Source: DATAOG01 sp963753685 (lineage in GTDB: Bacteria; Pseudomonadota; Alphaproteobacteria; Geminicoccales; Geminicoccaceae). Taken from it: 64,000 nucleotides of DNA. Positions 35,399 to 49,246 of the stretch are shown in pieces (the first letter of the stretch is position 1; every line of letters begins with the position of its first letter). The translations under genes were made by a program, and so were the position numbers. The DNA lies in the NCBI GenBank assembly GCA_963753685.1, contig CAVWDE010000010.1, forward strand, positions 1 to 64,000, written 5' to 3'. Below the pieces are notes generated by a model, which saw only the letters and a list, made by a program, of their open reading frames with translations, had not been told where the DNA came from and ran no database searches.

Positions 35399-36180
35399 CA
35401 GAGGCGCCAGGCCGAGTGCAGGGCCGCGATCCCGCCGGACAGGTTGCGCACGCGGACCTGGCCGAGGCCCGCGCGTTCGATCAGTTGCGCGAAGGTCGCC
35501 TGGTCGGGGAAGCGGCGGATGCTCTCGACCAGATACTGATAGGCGGCGCGGTCGCCCGCGACCTGCTCGCCGAGCCAGGGCACGACGCTGAAGGAATAAG
35601 CGTCGTAGAGGCGCTCGAGCGGCGCCAGCTGGAAGCGGGAGAACTCGAGGCAGAGGAAGCGGCCGCCCGGCCGCAGGACGCGCTGCGCTTCCGCCAGCGC
35701 GCGCTCGATCCGGGTGACGTTGCGGATGCCGAACGCGATCGTGTAGGCATCGACCGAGCGCGCCGGCAGCGGCAGGGCCTCGGCGTCGGCGCAGAGGAAG
35801 CGAAGCCCCGCGCGCCGGTTCTCATCGAGCGCCCGGTCGCGGCCGACCTCGAGCATCGAGGGGTTGATGTCGCAGACGATCACCTCGGGCGGCGGGCCCT
35901 GGCGCCTTGCCGCGCGGTCGAGCACGCGGAACGCGATGTCGCCGGTGCCGCCGGCCACGTCCAAGAGGCGCAGCCCCGGCCGCGGCGCCAGCCAGTCGAT
36001 CAGCGCTGCCTTCCACAGCCGGTGCAGGCCTGCGCTCATCAGGTCGTTCATCAGGTCGTAGCGGTCCGCGACCCGCGCGAACAGCTCGCCGACCAGGCGG
36101 GACTTGTGCTCCGGGGCCACCTCCTGGTAGCCGAACGAGGCGGCGAGCCGCCTTTGCGCATGGTCGAGCGGATCGGTCAT
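35398..36180 (-). CDS. ubiE: Ubiquinone/menaquinone C-methyltransferase UbiE
   Basis: This 260-residue SAM-dependent methylase has the family opening FGYQEV, then VAGGTGDIAFR as SAM motif I, and the UbiE signature GIRNVTRIERALAEAQRVLRPGG. It methylates a polyprenyl-benzoquinol intermediate of ubiquinone. ATG at 36180 is chosen because family similarity begins there; the frame is open to 36252. It is divergent from mutM and forms an operon with ubiB. Confidence 0.93.
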   Translation of the reverse strand: MTDPLDHAQRRLAASFGYQEVAPEHKSRLVGELFARVADRYDLMNDLMSAGLHRLWKAALIDWLAPRPGLRLLDVAGGTGDIAFRVLDRAARRQGPPPEVIVCDINPSMLEVGRDRALDENRRAGLRFLCADAEALPLPARSVDAYTIAFGIRNVTRIERALAEAQRVLRPGGRFLCLEFSRFQLAPLERLYDAYSFSVVPWLGEQVAGDRAAYQYLVESIRRFPDQATFAQLIERAGLGQVRVRNLSGGIAALHSAWRL

Positions 36181-36279
36181 CGGGCGGCGTCTCGCAAGCC
36201 GCGGCGCGGCTGAACTGGATCGCCTTTTAGGGGAGCGGGGACGCGGCGACAAGCGGACCCGCGCGAGGACGCCGCAACC

Positions 36280-37095
36280 ATGCCCGAGCTACCGGAAGTC
36301 GAGACCATCGCGCGGGCGCTCGGCGCGCGCCTTGCGGGCCGGCGGATCACCGCGCTCGAGCAGCGGCGCCCCGACCTGCGCTTCCCCCTGCCGCCGCAGC
36401 TGGCATCGCGCCTGGTCGGGCGGCGGGTCCTGGGCGTGTCGCGCCGGGCCAAGTACATCCTGGCGGGGCTCGACGACGGCCAGACCCTCCTGCTCCATCT
36501 CGGCATGTCCGGCCGGCTGCTGTTCGACGGCCCGCCCGCCGGCGCGCACGAGCATCTGACCTTCGGCTTCGACGACGGCACGCGGCTGCGCTTCGTCGAC
36601 CCGCGCCGCTTCGGCATGCTCGATCTGACGGCGACCGCGGACCTCGCGGACCACCCGAGGCTCGCGGGCCTCGGCCTCGAGCCGCTCGATCCCGGCTTCA
36701 CCGGCGAGGCCCTCGGCGCCGTGCTCGCCGGCCGCAGGAGCCCGCTCAAGAACGCGCTCATGGACCAGCGCCTGGTGGTCGGGGTCGGCAACATCTACGC
36801 CTGCGAGAGCCTGCATCGGGCGCGCCTGTCACCGCGCCGGACCGCGGGCTTTCTCCGCCCGGTCCAGGCAGAGCGCCTGGCGGCGGCGATCCGGACGGTG
36901 TTGAACGAGGCGATTGCGGCCGGCGGCTCGAGCCTGCGCGACTACGTCCAGACCGACGGCGAGCTCGGCTTCTTCCAGGACCGGTTCGCGGTCTATGGCC
37001 GCGCGGGCCTGCCCTGCCCGGTCTGCGGGCAGCCGGTCCAGCGGCTGGTGCAGGCCAACCGGACGACCTTCTGGTGCCGCCGCTGTCAGCGCTGA
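36280..37095 (+). CDS. mutM: Formamidopyrimidine-DNA glycosylase
   Basis: This 271-residue base-excision repair enzyme removes 8-oxoguanine. [10 protein letters not shown] places the catalytic Pro and Glu directly after the initiator Met. [20 protein letters not shown] holds the helix-two-turn-helix, and the C-terminal zinc finger has two CxxC pairs (CPVC and CRRC). All catalytic residues are present. Divergent from ubiE by about 100 bases. Confidence 0.95.
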   Translation: MPELPEVETIARALGARLAGRRITALEQRRPDLRFPLPPQLASRLVGRRVLGVSRRAKYILAGLDDGQTLLLHLGMSGRLLFDGPPAGAHEHLTFGFDDGTRLRFVDPRRFGMLDLTATADLADHPRLAGLGLEPLDPGFTGEALGAVLAGRRSPLKNALMDQRLVVGVGNIYACESLHRARLSPRRTAGFLRPVQAERLAAAIRTVLNEAIAAGGSSLRDYVQTDGELGFFQDRFAVYGRAGLPCPVCGQPVQRLVQANRTTFWCRRCQR

Positions 37096-37247
37096 GCAGC
37101 AGGCCAGCCCTGGCTTCGCCGGCCAAATCGGGGCTGGACGCCGGCCGGCGGTTGGTCCATACCGCTCGCTTCTTTCCGGCCGCCGGCGTGCGCCCGTGGC
37201 GGGCGCCTTTCTGGCCGGGACATCGTCGCGCACAGGAGCCAGCAAGC

Positions 37248-38021
37248 ATGGCCTACGAGACCATCCTGGTCGAGAGCCGCGGACCGATCGGGCTGATCAC
37301 CCTCAACCGACCGCAGGCGCTGAACGCCTTGAATGCTCAGGTGATCGGCGAGCTCAACCAGGCGCTCGACGGCTACGACGGCGATCCCGAGATCGCGGTC
37401 ATGGTGATCACCGGCTCCGACCGTGCGTTCGCCGCCGGCGCCGACGTCAAGGAGATGCAGGACAAGAACTTCATCGGCGCCCTGCAGAGCGATTTCATCG
37501 GGCCGTGGCAGCGCATCGGCCAGCACAGGAAGCCGATCATCGCCGCGGTCGCCGGCTACGCGCTCGGCGGCGGCTGCGAGCTCGCGATGATGTGTGACGT
37601 GATCCTGGCCGCCGACAATGCCCGGTTCGGGCAGCCGGAGATCAACCTCGGCACCCTGCCCGGCGCCGGCGGCACCCAGCGGCTGACCCGCGCGGTCGGC
37701 AAGGCCAAGGCGATGGAGATGGTGCTGACCGGCCGCATGATGGACGCCGAGGAGGCGGAGCGGGCCAATCTCGTGGCCAGGGTCGTGCCGCTCGCTGATC
37801 TTTTGGACGAGGCGCTCAAGCTCGCCCAGACCATCGCCGAGAAGTCGCAGCCGATCGTGGCCCTCGCCAAGGAGGCGGTCAACGTCGCCTACGAGACCAC
37901 CCTCCAGGAGGGCATCCGGTTCGAGCGGCGGGTGTTCTACGCGACCTTTGCGACCGAGGATCGCAAGGAGGGCATGCAGGCGTTCGTCGAGAAGCGGACG
38001 CCCGATTTCAACAACCGCTGA
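37248..38021 (+). CDS. Enoyl-CoA hydratase
   Basis: This 257-residue crotonase-family enzyme hydrates trans-2-enoyl-CoA in fatty acid degradation. It has the oxyanion-hole segment [11 protein letters not shown] and the second one [16 protein letters not shown], and both catalytic Glu residues in [20 protein letters not shown] at 37248 has AGGAG upstream. It is part of the conserved block before rpsT-dnaA. Confidence 0.92.
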   Translation: MAYETILVESRGPIGLITLNRPQALNALNAQVIGELNQALDGYDGDPEIAVMVITGSDRAFAAGADVKEMQDKNFIGALQSDFIGPWQRIGQHRKPIIAAVAGYALGGGCELAMMCDVILAADNARFGQPEINLGTLPGAGGTQRLTRAVGKAKAMEMVLTGRMMDAEEAERANLVARVVPLADLLDEALKLAQTIAEKSQPIVALAKEAVNVAYETTLQEGIRFERRVFYATFATEDRKEGMQAFVEKRTPDFNNR

Positions 38022-38112
38022 GCCCGGAATCGGCGCCCTCGCTGGCGTTGACGAGGGGCCGGCGGGGCGCTATAGCGCTTCACTCGACCACGGGGGAATA
38101 GGGCGACAGCCG

Positions 38113-38388
38113 ATGGCGCATCATCGTTCCGCGAAGAAGCGGATCCGGCAGACGGTCAAGCGGACCGTGATCAATCGGGCGCGCAGCAGCCGGGTCCGGA
38201 CGTTCATCAAAAGGGTTGAGCAGGCGGTCGCCAAGGGCGATCCTCAGGCGGCGCAGACGGCACTACAGGTAGCGGAGCCGGAAATCCGTCGCGCGGTCAC
38301 CAAGCGAGTGCTGAAGCTGAACACGGCCTCGCGGCGCATCTCGCGTCTTGCGAAAAAGGTGAACAACCTGACTTCTCCGTCTCCTTAG
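38113..38388 (+). CDS. rpsT: 30S ribosomal protein S20
   Basis: This 91-residue basic protein begins MAHHRSAKKRIRQTVKRT, the S20 signature, and consists of helices rich in Arg and Lys that bind 16S rRNA. Length is normal. ATG at 38113 lies after a G-rich leader. S20 directly upstream of dnaA is typical of Alphaproteobacteria. Confidence 0.95.
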   Translation: MAHHRSAKKRIRQTVKRTVINRARSSRVRTFIKRVEQAVAKGDPQAAQTALQVAEPEIRRAVTKRVLKLNTASRRISRLAKKVNNLTSPSP

Positions 38389-38762
38389 AGGCGAAAACCC
38401 GGTTCGGCGCCGTGCGCCCCTCCTAAGTCTTCGGTCGGGTTCATTGCAACTGTTGATGTTGAGTAATTTTGCCTTTAATTGAGCGAAATGACTTGGGCAG
38501 CGCGGTCAAGATGCGGTGATTACTTCTCAACTCATAGGCGATATTTAACGTTCTCCTTTCGATCACCTTGCCATCATCAGGCGTCGGGGTTATCCTGCCT
38601 GCTAAGAGCTGAGCCTCTTGAGTTCCGCTGCGAAAACAGGGCGTCCTCCGAATCGCGGGTCGATACTTGTCGATCAGACGGGAATCCGCGTGTCCAGAGC
38701 ATGAATATTTCGGCGTCTCAATGCCTGTGCCAGGGTCCTCCGGCAGGGGCAGCTGGGTGTTG
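38389..38762. other. rpsT-dnaA intergenic region, possible replication origin
   Basis: This 374-base stretch is clearly richer in A+T than its surroundings (for instance 38455-38560). Together with rpsT, dnaA, dnaN and gyrB this suggests dnaA regulation or an origin. I could not find a cluster of good DnaA boxes; TTATCC occurs once near 38591. It also holds the dnaA promoter and leader. Confidence 0.4.
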
Positions 38763-40181
38763 ATGAGCGAGCCTGAGGTCCCCATGAACCTCCGACCCAA
38801 GAGCGCCGCCCTTGGCCTCGACCAACAATGGTCGCAGGTGCAGGGGATGCTGCGGGCGGAGTTCGGGGAGACCACCTACCGGACCTGGCTGGCACCGTTG
38901 CAGCTGGCCGGGCTGGAGGGCGAGCGGGTGCTGCTCGCCGTGCCGACCCGTTTCCTGCGCGACTGGATCGCGGCCCACTACGCCGATCGCATCCGGGCGC
39001 TCTGGCACATGCTCAATCCGGCGGTCAGCAGCATCGCTCTGATCGTCGAGACCGCGACCACGACCGTGGCGCCGGTGCCGCCGCCCGCGCTCGGCGCCGA
39101 CCCCGCAGCGGGCCCCGCGGTGCCGCCGCTCGAGGCGCCCCCCGAGAGCGACATCGGCGCCCCGGTCGACCCGCGCTGCACTTTCGAGCACTTCGTGGTC
39201 GGGCCGCCCAACGAGCTCGCCTTCGCCGCCGCCAAACGGGTCGCCGAGCTCGAGGCACCGCCCTTCAACCCCTTGTTCATCTACGGCGGGGTCGGCCTCG
39301 GCAAGACCCACCTGATGCATGCGATCGCCTGGCAGATCCGGCGCCAGAACCCGGGCCGCAAGGTCGTCTACCTGTCCGCCGAGAAGTTCATGTACCAGTT
39401 CATCAAGGCGCTGCGCTTCAAGGACACCATGAGCTTCAAGGAGCTGTTCCGCTCGTCCGACGTCCTGATGGTCGACGACGTCCAGTTCATCGGCGGCAAG
39501 GGCAGCACCCAGGAGGAGTTCTTCCACACCTTCAACACCCTGGTCGACCGCGGCCGGCAGATCGTGGTCTCGGCCGATCGCAGCCCGTCGGAGCTGATGG
39601 GGCTGGAGGAGCGGATCCGCTCCCGCCTCGGCTGGGGGCTGGTGGTCGACATCCATCCGACCACCTATGAATTGCGCCTCGACATCCTGCGCCGCAAGGC
39701 GGCGCTGCTGGCGCGCGAGGCCCAGGTGCCGGACCGGGTGCTCGAGTTCCTGGCGCACCGGATCACCGCCAACGTCCGCGAGCTCGAGGGCGCGCTCAAC
39801 CGGGTCGCGGCCCAGGCGACCCTGGTCGGCCGGGCGATCACCCTCGAGATCGCGCAGGAGGTCCTGCAGGATCTGTTGCGGGCGCACGAGCGGCGGATCA
39901 CGATCGAGGACATCCAGAAGAAAGTCGCCGAGCACTACAGCCTGCGCATGACCGACATGCTGTCGGCGCGCCGCGCGCGCGCGGTCGCCAGGCCGCGCCA
40001 GGTCGCGATGTATCTGGCCAAGCAGCTGACCCCGCGCTCGCTGCCGGAGATCGGCCGCAAGTTCGGCGGTCGCGACCACACCACCGTGATGCATGCGATC
40101 CGCCGGATCGAGGAGTTGCGGCAGACCGATGCGGTCCTCAACGGCGACATCGAGCAGCTGCGCCATCTGCTGACCGGTTAG
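38763..40181 (+). CDS. dnaA: Chromosomal replication initiator DnaA
   Basis: This 472-residue protein has an N-terminal DnaB-binding domain, a Pro/Ala-rich linker, the AAA+ domain with Walker [10 protein letters not shown] (about 175-183) and Walker [12 protein letters not shown], and the DNA-binding domain IV with [14 protein letters not shown] at 38763 is chosen; ATG 38784 is an alternative and the longer frame from 38667 lacks similarity. It heads the dnaA-dnaN-recF-gyrB series. Confidence 0.95.
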   Translation: MSEPEVPMNLRPKSAALGLDQQWSQVQGMLRAEFGETTYRTWLAPLQLAGLEGERVLLAVPTRFLRDWIAAHYADRIRALWHMLNPAVSSIALIVETATTTVAPVPPPALGADPAAGPAVPPLEAPPESDIGAPVDPRCTFEHFVVGPPNELAFAAAKRVAELEAPPFNPLFIYGGVGLGKTHLMHAIAWQIRRQNPGRKVVYLSAEKFMYQFIKALRFKDTMSFKELFRSSDVLMVDDVQFIGGKGSTQEEFFHTFNTLVDRGRQIVVSADRSPSELMGLEERIRSRLGWGLVVDIHPTTYELRLDILRRKAALLAREAQVPDRVLEFLAHRITANVRELEGALNRVAAQATLVGRAITLEIAQEVLQDLLRAHERRITIEDIQKKVAEHYSLRMTDMLSARRARAVARPRQVAMYLAKQLTPRSLPEIGRKFGGRDHTTVMHAIRRIEELRQTDAVLNGDIEQLRHLLTG

Positions 40182-40267
40182 TCGCCCGGCGGCGCGCGGC
40201 GCCGCACGACACCCTGCCTCCGGCTCCCGGCACCGGCCCACCGGAGGCGCCTTGTGGAGCGGTGGGC

Positions 40268-40304
40268 GGCGTCCGCAGGTGGGCCCGGGCGCCGGAGCTT
40301 TTTT
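40268..40304 (+). terminator. Rho-independent terminator-like element after dnaA
   Basis: GGCGTCCG (40268-40275) pairs with CGGGCGCC (40286-40293), one G-U pair, loop of ten bases, followed closely by a run of six T at 40299-40304. A second stem without T-run lies just upstream (GCCTCCGG 40216 and CCGGAGGC 40241). Confidence 0.55.
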
Positions 40305-40483
40305 GCTGCCTTCGCAAGTGATTGATGGTAGGTTCCCGATCCCGGCGCGGGGTTGGGACCGCAACCTCGATCGTCCTACTGACCACGCCGGTGGCTCGCC
40401 GGATCCTGTGCCGATCACCGGCGGTCGGCACGGTCCGGAGAACGGGTCGCACGTGCCGGCAACCTTGGGATCGTGGCGCGATC

Positions 40484-41607
40484 ATGAAGCTAGCCATCGA
40501 GCGGGCCGCCTTGCTCAAGGCGCTCGCCCATGTCCAGAGCGTCGTCGAACGGCGCACGACCATCCCGATCCTGTCCAACGTCAAGCTCGAAGCGGAAGGC
40601 GGCGGGCTCGCCCTGACCGCGACCGACATGGACCTGTCGGTGGTCGAGCAGGCCGATGCCGAGATCACCCAGGCAGGCGCCACGAGCGCGCCGGCGCACA
40701 CCCTCTACGACGTCGTGCGCAAGCTGCCGGAGGGCTGTCGGATCAACCTCGAGCGGACCGAGAGCGGGGCTGAGATCACGCTCCGTGCCGGTCGCAGCAC
40801 CTTCGATCTGCCCTGCCTGCCGGCCGCCGACTTCCCGGCGATGACCGACGAGGGCCTGGACCACCGCTTCGAGATCCCGGCGGGCGATCTCAGGCGGCTG
40901 ATCGACCGCACCCGGTTCGCGATCTCGACCGAGGAGACCCGCTACTATCTCAACGGCATCTTTCTCCACGCCATCGAGGAGGGTGCCGCCAGCTGCCTGC
41001 GCAGCGTCGCCACCGACGGCCATCGCCTGGCCCGGTTCGAGACCGCGCTGCCGGCCGGCGCCACCGGGATGCCGCCGGTGATCGTGCCGCGCAAGACGGT
41101 CGGCGAGGTCCGCAAGCTGATCGACGAGCTCGATGCCGGCCACGCGATCGAGGTCGCGCTGTCGAGTGCCAGGATCCGCTTCCGGGTCGGCCAGGCGGTG
41201 CTGCGCTCGCGGCTGATCGATGGCACGTTCCCCGATTACCAGCGCGTCATCCCGATCGGCAACGACAAGCTCCTGGTGGCGCGGACCAAGGAGCTGAGCG
41301 AGGCCGTCGACCGGGTCGCGACGATCGCGACCGAGAAGGGCCGGGCGATCAAGCTCAGCCTCGAGGGCGGCCGGCTGACGCTGTCGGCGATCAGCCCGGA
41401 CGCCGGGCGCGCGGTCGAGGAGCTCGACGTCGCCTATGCCGGCGAGGCGCTGGAGATTGGCTTCAACGCTCGCTATATCCTGGACATGAACAGCCAGATC
41501 GAGGGCGACGAGGTCGAGCTCGCCATGGCCGATGCCGGCTCGCCGACCCTGGTCCGCGACCCCAAGGACAGCAGCACCCTCTACGTGCTGATGCCCATGC
41601 GCGTGTG

Positions 41608-41608
<1 letters not shown>
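40484..41608 (+). CDS. dnaN: DNA polymerase III sliding clamp (beta subunit)
   Basis: This 374-residue clamp begins MKLAIERAALLKALAHVQSV and carries ERRTTIPILSNV, the typical first-domain segment, and the C-terminal YVLMPMRV that closes the beta-clamp family. The ATG at 40484 fixes the N-terminus; the open frame before it is not clamp-like. The TGA overlaps recF. Confidence 0.95.
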
Positions 41609-45260
<3,652 letters not shown>

Positions 45261-45284
45261 GCCTAGTTGAGAAGAACATAGAAC

Positions 45285-45884
45285 ATGCCGCTATCATACT
45301 ACGCGCTCGACAAATTTGTATCTCAAGAACTTTCGAAGCTGACTTCATGCACGCCACAAAGCTTGGCTGCTGAATTTCCACAACGAGCCTCTTGGCTTAG
45401 CGAATTTGTGCTTCGCCGAATATTCAACGACCACGTCGCGCAGGAACGTGCCGCGCTCGCGTTCGCGGTCATTCGACGTGCCGAAGCAGCGATCGATGAG
45501 TGGGAGCTCGCCTGCGAAGTGGCGACCCAGGGCATCCGAAAACCATCTAATTACTTCAAAGCGCTTCGCCATACCGAAAGCTGCGTGTCAGCGCTCTGGC
45601 AGGGCCTTGAGTTCGGACGAAAAGCACTCGGGGCCAAGCTGTTCGATTCAGGCGATGGCAGCGTGTTCGAGCGCCTTAACCAACTGTACAACAAGGGTCG
45701 ACATTTCAAGCCATCGGAGTTGCCGAAGGACGATCTGCACGCCCTTTGGCTTACTAATGACGGTCTTCGTTCACGTGATCACACCGTTACGTTTGAGGAA
45801 ATGCGCGATACGCTACGCGTGCTCTGTAGTACAGCGCAGAAGATCGCGGCGGGTATTACGGAACCTGAAGAGAGGGTTCGGTAA
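45285..45884 (+). CDS. Hypothetical protein with atypical composition
   Basis: This 199-residue protein is soluble and helix-rich (RASWLSEFVLRRIFNDHVAQ). I do not recognise it. Its codon use is markedly AT-richer than the surrounding genes (tat, aaa, att, ttt codons are common), a sign of recent acquisition. It starts 24 bases after gyrB and lies next to an orphan antitoxin and a DUF4062 relic, so it is probably part of a small inserted segment. Confidence 0.65.
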   Translation: MPLSYYALDKFVSQELSKLTSCTPQSLAAEFPQRASWLSEFVLRRIFNDHVAQERAALAFAVIRRAEAAIDEWELACEVATQGIRKPSNYFKALRHTESCVSALWQGLEFGRKALGAKLFDSGDGSVFERLNQLYNKGRHFKPSELPKDDLHALWLTNDGLRSRDHTVTFEEMRDTLRVLCSTAQKIAAGITEPEERVR

Positions 45885-45980
45885 GCCGCATCGTGTTTCG
45901 CCGCCGACGCGGTGACCAACCGGGTCCTCCAGCTTCAGCGGACACTTGCACTCGCAACGCGTCTCGCGTTCAGTTGATCG

Positions 45981-46217
45981 TCAACGCCGCCAACGCACGA
46001 ATGCATCAGCGACCTCGGCGTCCGATGCGAACTCGCCAGATCGAGCCTGACGGAAACCTTCCTCGATATGCGCGACGTGCCAAGCCTGCAGATCAAGATA
46101 GGCGGCCAGAGCTTCCTCCATCACCGCACCGAGGCTGCGGTCTGTTTGTGCGGCAATCGCGTCGAGTGCCGCCTTCATGTCGCTCGCGATCCGAACGCTG
46201 ATCGTCTCCTCGGACAT
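45981..46217 (-). CDS. Orphan CopG-type ribbon-helix-helix antitoxin
   Basis: This 78-residue protein reads MSEETISVRIASDMKAALDAI, then RSLGAVMEEALAAYLDLQ, the ribbon-helix-helix fold of CopG/ParD-class antitoxins; the tail EFASDAEVADAFVRWRR resembles a toxin-binding segment. A RelE/ParE toxin gene would be expected directly downstream on the minus strand, but only about 95 bases remain before the oppositely oriented gene and they hold no toxin start. It is therefore an orphan. Confidence 0.7.
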   Translation of the reverse strand: MSEETISVRIASDMKAALDAIAAQTDRSLGAVMEEALAAYLDLQAWHVAHIEEGFRQARSGEFASDAEVADAFVRWRR

Positions 46218-46257
46218 GCTCGCTCGCCCTTCTGACGGTGAAGCGACCGCCACACTA

Positions 46258-46375
46258 TCACATCTCCATGCCGACCGGGATGTGGCCCATGTTGAGGCAG
46301 GCCTAGATGACCTCGGCGCGCTCGTCCTTGAGGTCCCTCGTAGCTCGAGCTGACGAAGATCTGGTACACGTTCAT
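46258..46375 (-). pseudogene. DUF4062 N-terminal relic
   Basis: From the ATG at 46375 the frame reads MNVYQIFVSSSYE; an extra G near 46335-46337 then shifts it, and the next frame reads DLKDERAEVI, a TAG where Gln is expected, ACLNMGHIPVGMEM and TGA. Together these are the start of a DUF4062 domain, found on signalling and defence NTPases. Nothing of the remaining protein is left. It is a degraded remnant of a larger gene. Confidence 0.75.
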
Positions 46376-46527
46376 TGCGCGCACCACAAGCCAACCGCAG
46401 ATCGCAGAACCCTACGCCTCGCCCCGCCCGTGGACAAGGCGGTCGAGACCGGGAACCGTCCCGGCGCGAGGTGGTTGGAACTCCGGGCAAGGTGGGCGCC
46501 CTTGACGGCGTCGGGTCGTGTGCCCAC

Positions 46528-46544
46528 TTTGGAATGGTTCTAAA
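46528..46544. promoter_or_regulatory. Irr-box (ICE)-like palindrome upstream of bfr
   Basis: TTTGGAATGGTTCTAAA is a 17-base palindrome of the form TTTrGAA-n3-TTCtAAA, as described for Irr iron control elements of alphaproteobacteria. It ends 20 bases before the bfr start. In species studied, Irr represses iron storage genes under iron limitation. Confidence 0.6.
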
Positions 46545-46564
46545 CGTGTCAATGGGAGCCCGTG

Positions 46565-47029
46565 ATGAAAGGCAATTCCGAGGTCGTCCGGCACCTCAAT
46601 CAGCTGCTCGAGAACGAGCAGTCGGCGTACAACCAGTATCTGCTGCACAGCCAGCTCCTGAAGAGCTGGGGCATCGAGAAGCTGGCCGCGACCGAGCGGG
46701 CGGAGGTGGGCGACGAGATGGGCCACGCCGAGCTGCTGATCGGCCGCATCCTCTACCTCGAGGGCACGCCCAAGATGGCGGGCGGCGAGCCGGCCGAGGC
46801 CGGCGCCGACGTGGTCGAGGTCCTCAAGCGCGACCTCGCCCTCGAGGTCAAGGGCATCGCCGATCTGCGCGAGGGCATCGCGACCGCGATCCGGGTCGGC
46901 GATGCGGTCAGCCGCGAGCTGATGGTCAAGATCCTGGCCGACGAGGAGCAGCACGAGGACCATCTGCTGACCCAGCTCGACCTGATCGAGAAGATCGGGC
47001 TCGCCAACTACATCACCGCCCACCTGTAG
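46565..47029 (+). CDS. bfr: Bacterioferritin
   Basis: This 154-residue iron-storage protein forms a 24-mer shell. All ferroxidase residues are in place (E18, E51, H54, E94, E127, H130) and M52 is the heme ligand. ATG at 46565 is preceded by an in-frame GTG at 46562; the ATG fits the family start MKG. The Irr-like box upstream makes iron-dependent control likely. A stem-loop follows. Confidence 0.95.
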   Translation: MKGNSEVVRHLNQLLENEQSAYNQYLLHSQLLKSWGIEKLAATERAEVGDEMGHAELLIGRILYLEGTPKMAGGEPAEAGADVVEVLKRDLALEVKGIADLREGIATAIRVGDAVSRELMVKILADEEQHEDHLLTQLDLIEKIGLANYITAHL

Positions 47030-47045
47030 CCGGATGTAATCAGGC

Positions 47046-47062
47046 CGGGGGCCGCGCCCCCG
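47046..47062 (+). terminator. Stem-loop after bfr
   Basis: CGGGGGC (47046-47052) pairs with GCCCCCG (47056-47062) around a three-base loop. No T-run follows; the structure may act as a weak or Rho-assisted terminator for bfr. Confidence 0.4.
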
Positions 47063-47296
47063 CCGGCTCGACCCGACGCCCGAAGAAGCGTGGCCGGTCC
47101 CCGGCTGCGTGCTTCCGGTCGCCCGCCTGGACCGCCACCATCCGGCGCCACCGCCCTGTCGGCAAGATGCCCACGTTCGCCCCCGTGCTCGCCTGGCCGC
47201 TGCCGCCGCCGCGAGCCGGGGTCGGTCGCCCTCGCGCGCCGCTCCAGCGTAGTCCCCGATTCCCATCGTCTTCCGGCGCGCCCAATCTAGTTTTGA

Positions 47297-47313
47297 TTTA
47301 GAATGATTCTGAT
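47297..47313. promoter_or_regulatory. Irr-box-like element upstream of the iron permease
   Basis: TTTAGAATGATTCTGAT matches the left half-site TTTAGAA perfectly and the right half-site at five of seven positions. It lies 143 bases before the permease start, in an AT-rich patch. Weaker than the bfr site, but in a fitting place. Confidence 0.45.
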
Positions 47314-47455
47314 CCAAGACCTGGTCGCCCTAGCACTGGGGACCCTCAATTGCGGGGTCGACAACAACTCTGAACCCGGCTAGACATTGCTTGGGCTTGC
47401 CGCCAGATCTACTTTCGCAGGCAACCGAGAAGCGGGGCCGCGCCCAGGTACGACC

Positions 47456-49166
47456 ATGCGCATGTCGCTACCCACGATCGACGCCCGGCCACGGGTCGGA
47501 TGGCGGCTGCCGAAGCTGCCCGACCGCTGGAGCCTGCTGGCGCTCGGGCTGGCGCTGGCGGTCGCCCTGCCGGTGCTGGTGGTGTTCGCGAGCGTGCTGG
47601 TGCCGGCCGGGGGCGTGTGGTCGCATCTCGCCCACACCGTGCTCTGGGGCTACGTCTCGGATACCGCCCTCTTGGCGCTGGGCGTCGGGCTCGGGGTGGT
47701 GGCGCTTGGGGTCGGCGCCGCCTGGCTGGTCAGCATGTGCGAGTTCCCGGGGCGCAGCCTGTTCGAGTGGGCGCTGCTGCTGCCGTTCGCCGTGCCGACC
47801 TACATCATCGGCTACACCTATACCGATCTTTTGCAGTACGCTGGGCCGGTCCAGACCACATTGCGCGAGGTCATGGGCTGGGGGCGGGCGGACTACTGGT
47901 TCCCTGCGATCCGCTCGCTCGGCGGCGCGATCACGGTCATGACGCTGGTGCTCTACCCTTATGTCTACCTGCTCGCGCGCGCCGCCTTCCTCGAGCAGTG
48001 CACCTGCATGCTCGACGTCAGCCGGACGCTGGGGCGCGGGCCCTGGAGCAGCTTCCTCGAGGTCGCGGTGCCGCTCGCCCGGCCGGCGATCGCCGGCGGC
48101 GTGGCGCTGGCGCTGATGGAGGCGCTGGCCGATTTCGGCACGGTCCAGTACTTCGGCGTCAACACCTTCACGACCGGCATCTATCGCACCTGGTTCGCGC
48201 TCGGCGAGCCGGTCGCCGCGGCCCAGCTCGCGGCCGCCCTGATGCTGGTCGTGCTGCTCGTGCTCGGCAGCCGAGCGCTGGTCGCGGGGCCGCGCGCGCT
48301 ATCAGCACACCGCCCAGTCGCGGCTGCGACCCTGCTACGATCTGCGCGGCGCCTGGGGTGCTCTGGCCTTCGCGGCCTGCGCGCTGCCGGTGGCGCTCGG
48401 CTTCGGCGTGCCGGTCCTCGACCTCGCGGTGATGGCGGTCCATCGCGGCGACCCGCTGTTCGGCGGCATGTTCCTCGGGCTCGCCTGGCACAGCCTGACA
48501 TTGGCGGCACTGGCGGCGGTGGTGACCGCAGGGCTCGCGATCGTCGTCGGCTATGGCCTCCGCCTGCGGCCGACCCTCCTGATGCGGGCCTCGACCCGGG
48601 TCGCGGGGCTCGGCTATGCGATCCCGGGGGCGGTGATCGCGATCGGCGTGTTGATCCCGTTCGCGCGCTTCGACAACGCCCTCGATGGCTGGCTGCGCGC
48701 GAGCTTCGGCATCTCGTCCGGCCTGCTGCTGACCGGCACCGTGGCCGGCCTCGTGTTCGCCTACATCGTGCGCTTCCTGGCGCTGGCGCTCAACACGGTC
48801 GAGGCGGGCCTCGGCAAGATCAACCATCATCTCGACGATGCCGCGCGCACGCTCGGGCGCAGCCCCGGCGGCACCTTGCTGCGGGTGCACGTGCCGCTGA
48901 TGTGGAGCAGCGTCCTGACCGCGGTCATCCTGGTGTTCGTCGACGTTCTGAAGGAGCTGCCGGCGACCCTGATCCTGCGGCCCTTCAACTTCGAGACCCT
49001 CGCGGTCCGGGTCTACCGCTTCGCCTCCGACGAGCGCCTGGCCGAGGCCTCGACCGCGGCGCTCGCGATCGTGGTGGTAGGCCTGATCCCGGTGATCCTC
49101 CTGAGCCGCGCGATCACCCGCGCCCGCCCGCAGAGCCAGGCAATTCAGGCCTCACCCGATCGGTAA
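47456..49166 (+). CDS. Fe(3+) ABC transporter permease, FbpB type, interrupted by one frameshift
   Basis: The gene encodes a fused double permease (about 569 residues when corrected). The first half has FAVPTYIIGYTYTDLLQ and the EAA-like SRTLGRGPWSSFLEVAVPLARP; the second has DAARTLGRSPGGTLLRVHVPLM and VDVLKELPATLILRP, all typical of ferric-iron permeases. One extra C near 48271-48272 shifts the frame: the first frame ends in nonsense after LVLGS, while the second reads ERWSRGRARYQH onward to 49166. Its binding protein is probably the product of 54401-55450. No ATPase gene is in the window. Confidence 0.85.
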
Positions 49167-49172
49167 TGACCC

Positions 49173-49188
49173 GATCATCATGATGATC
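49173..49188. repeat. 16-bp perfect palindrome between convergent genes
   Basis: GATCATCATGATGATC reads the same on both strands. It lies between the convergent permease and DUF1513 genes, so it may form a shared hairpin in either transcript, but it has no loop or T-run and its role is unknown. Confidence 0.4.
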
Positions 49189-49246
49189 AGATCGAGACTA
49201 CAACAGTAATATGCCGAATCGGTTTCGATTACTTACGCACTCGTGA

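Larger units (their letters stand above)
47030..47455. other. Intergenic region between bfr and the iron permease
   Basis: Contains a bfr stem-loop near its start and an Irr-like box at 47297-47313. The G+C-rich middle (about 47065-47270) has open frames on both strands, but I find no family match or consistent start, so I call no gene. Confidence 0.5.

Noticed and set aside
38389..38762. A defined oriC with DnaA boxes
   Set aside because: Only a single TTATCC core was seen; not enough to call an origin.
38441..38875. 144-codon minus-strand frame before and over the dnaA start
   Set aside because: Overlaps the dnaA N-terminus and has no family similarity or ribosome site.
47040..47285. 81-codon minus-strand frame between bfr and the iron permease
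   Set aside because: Composition is Gly/Arg/Pro-rich with no domain; both strands are open here because of high G+C.
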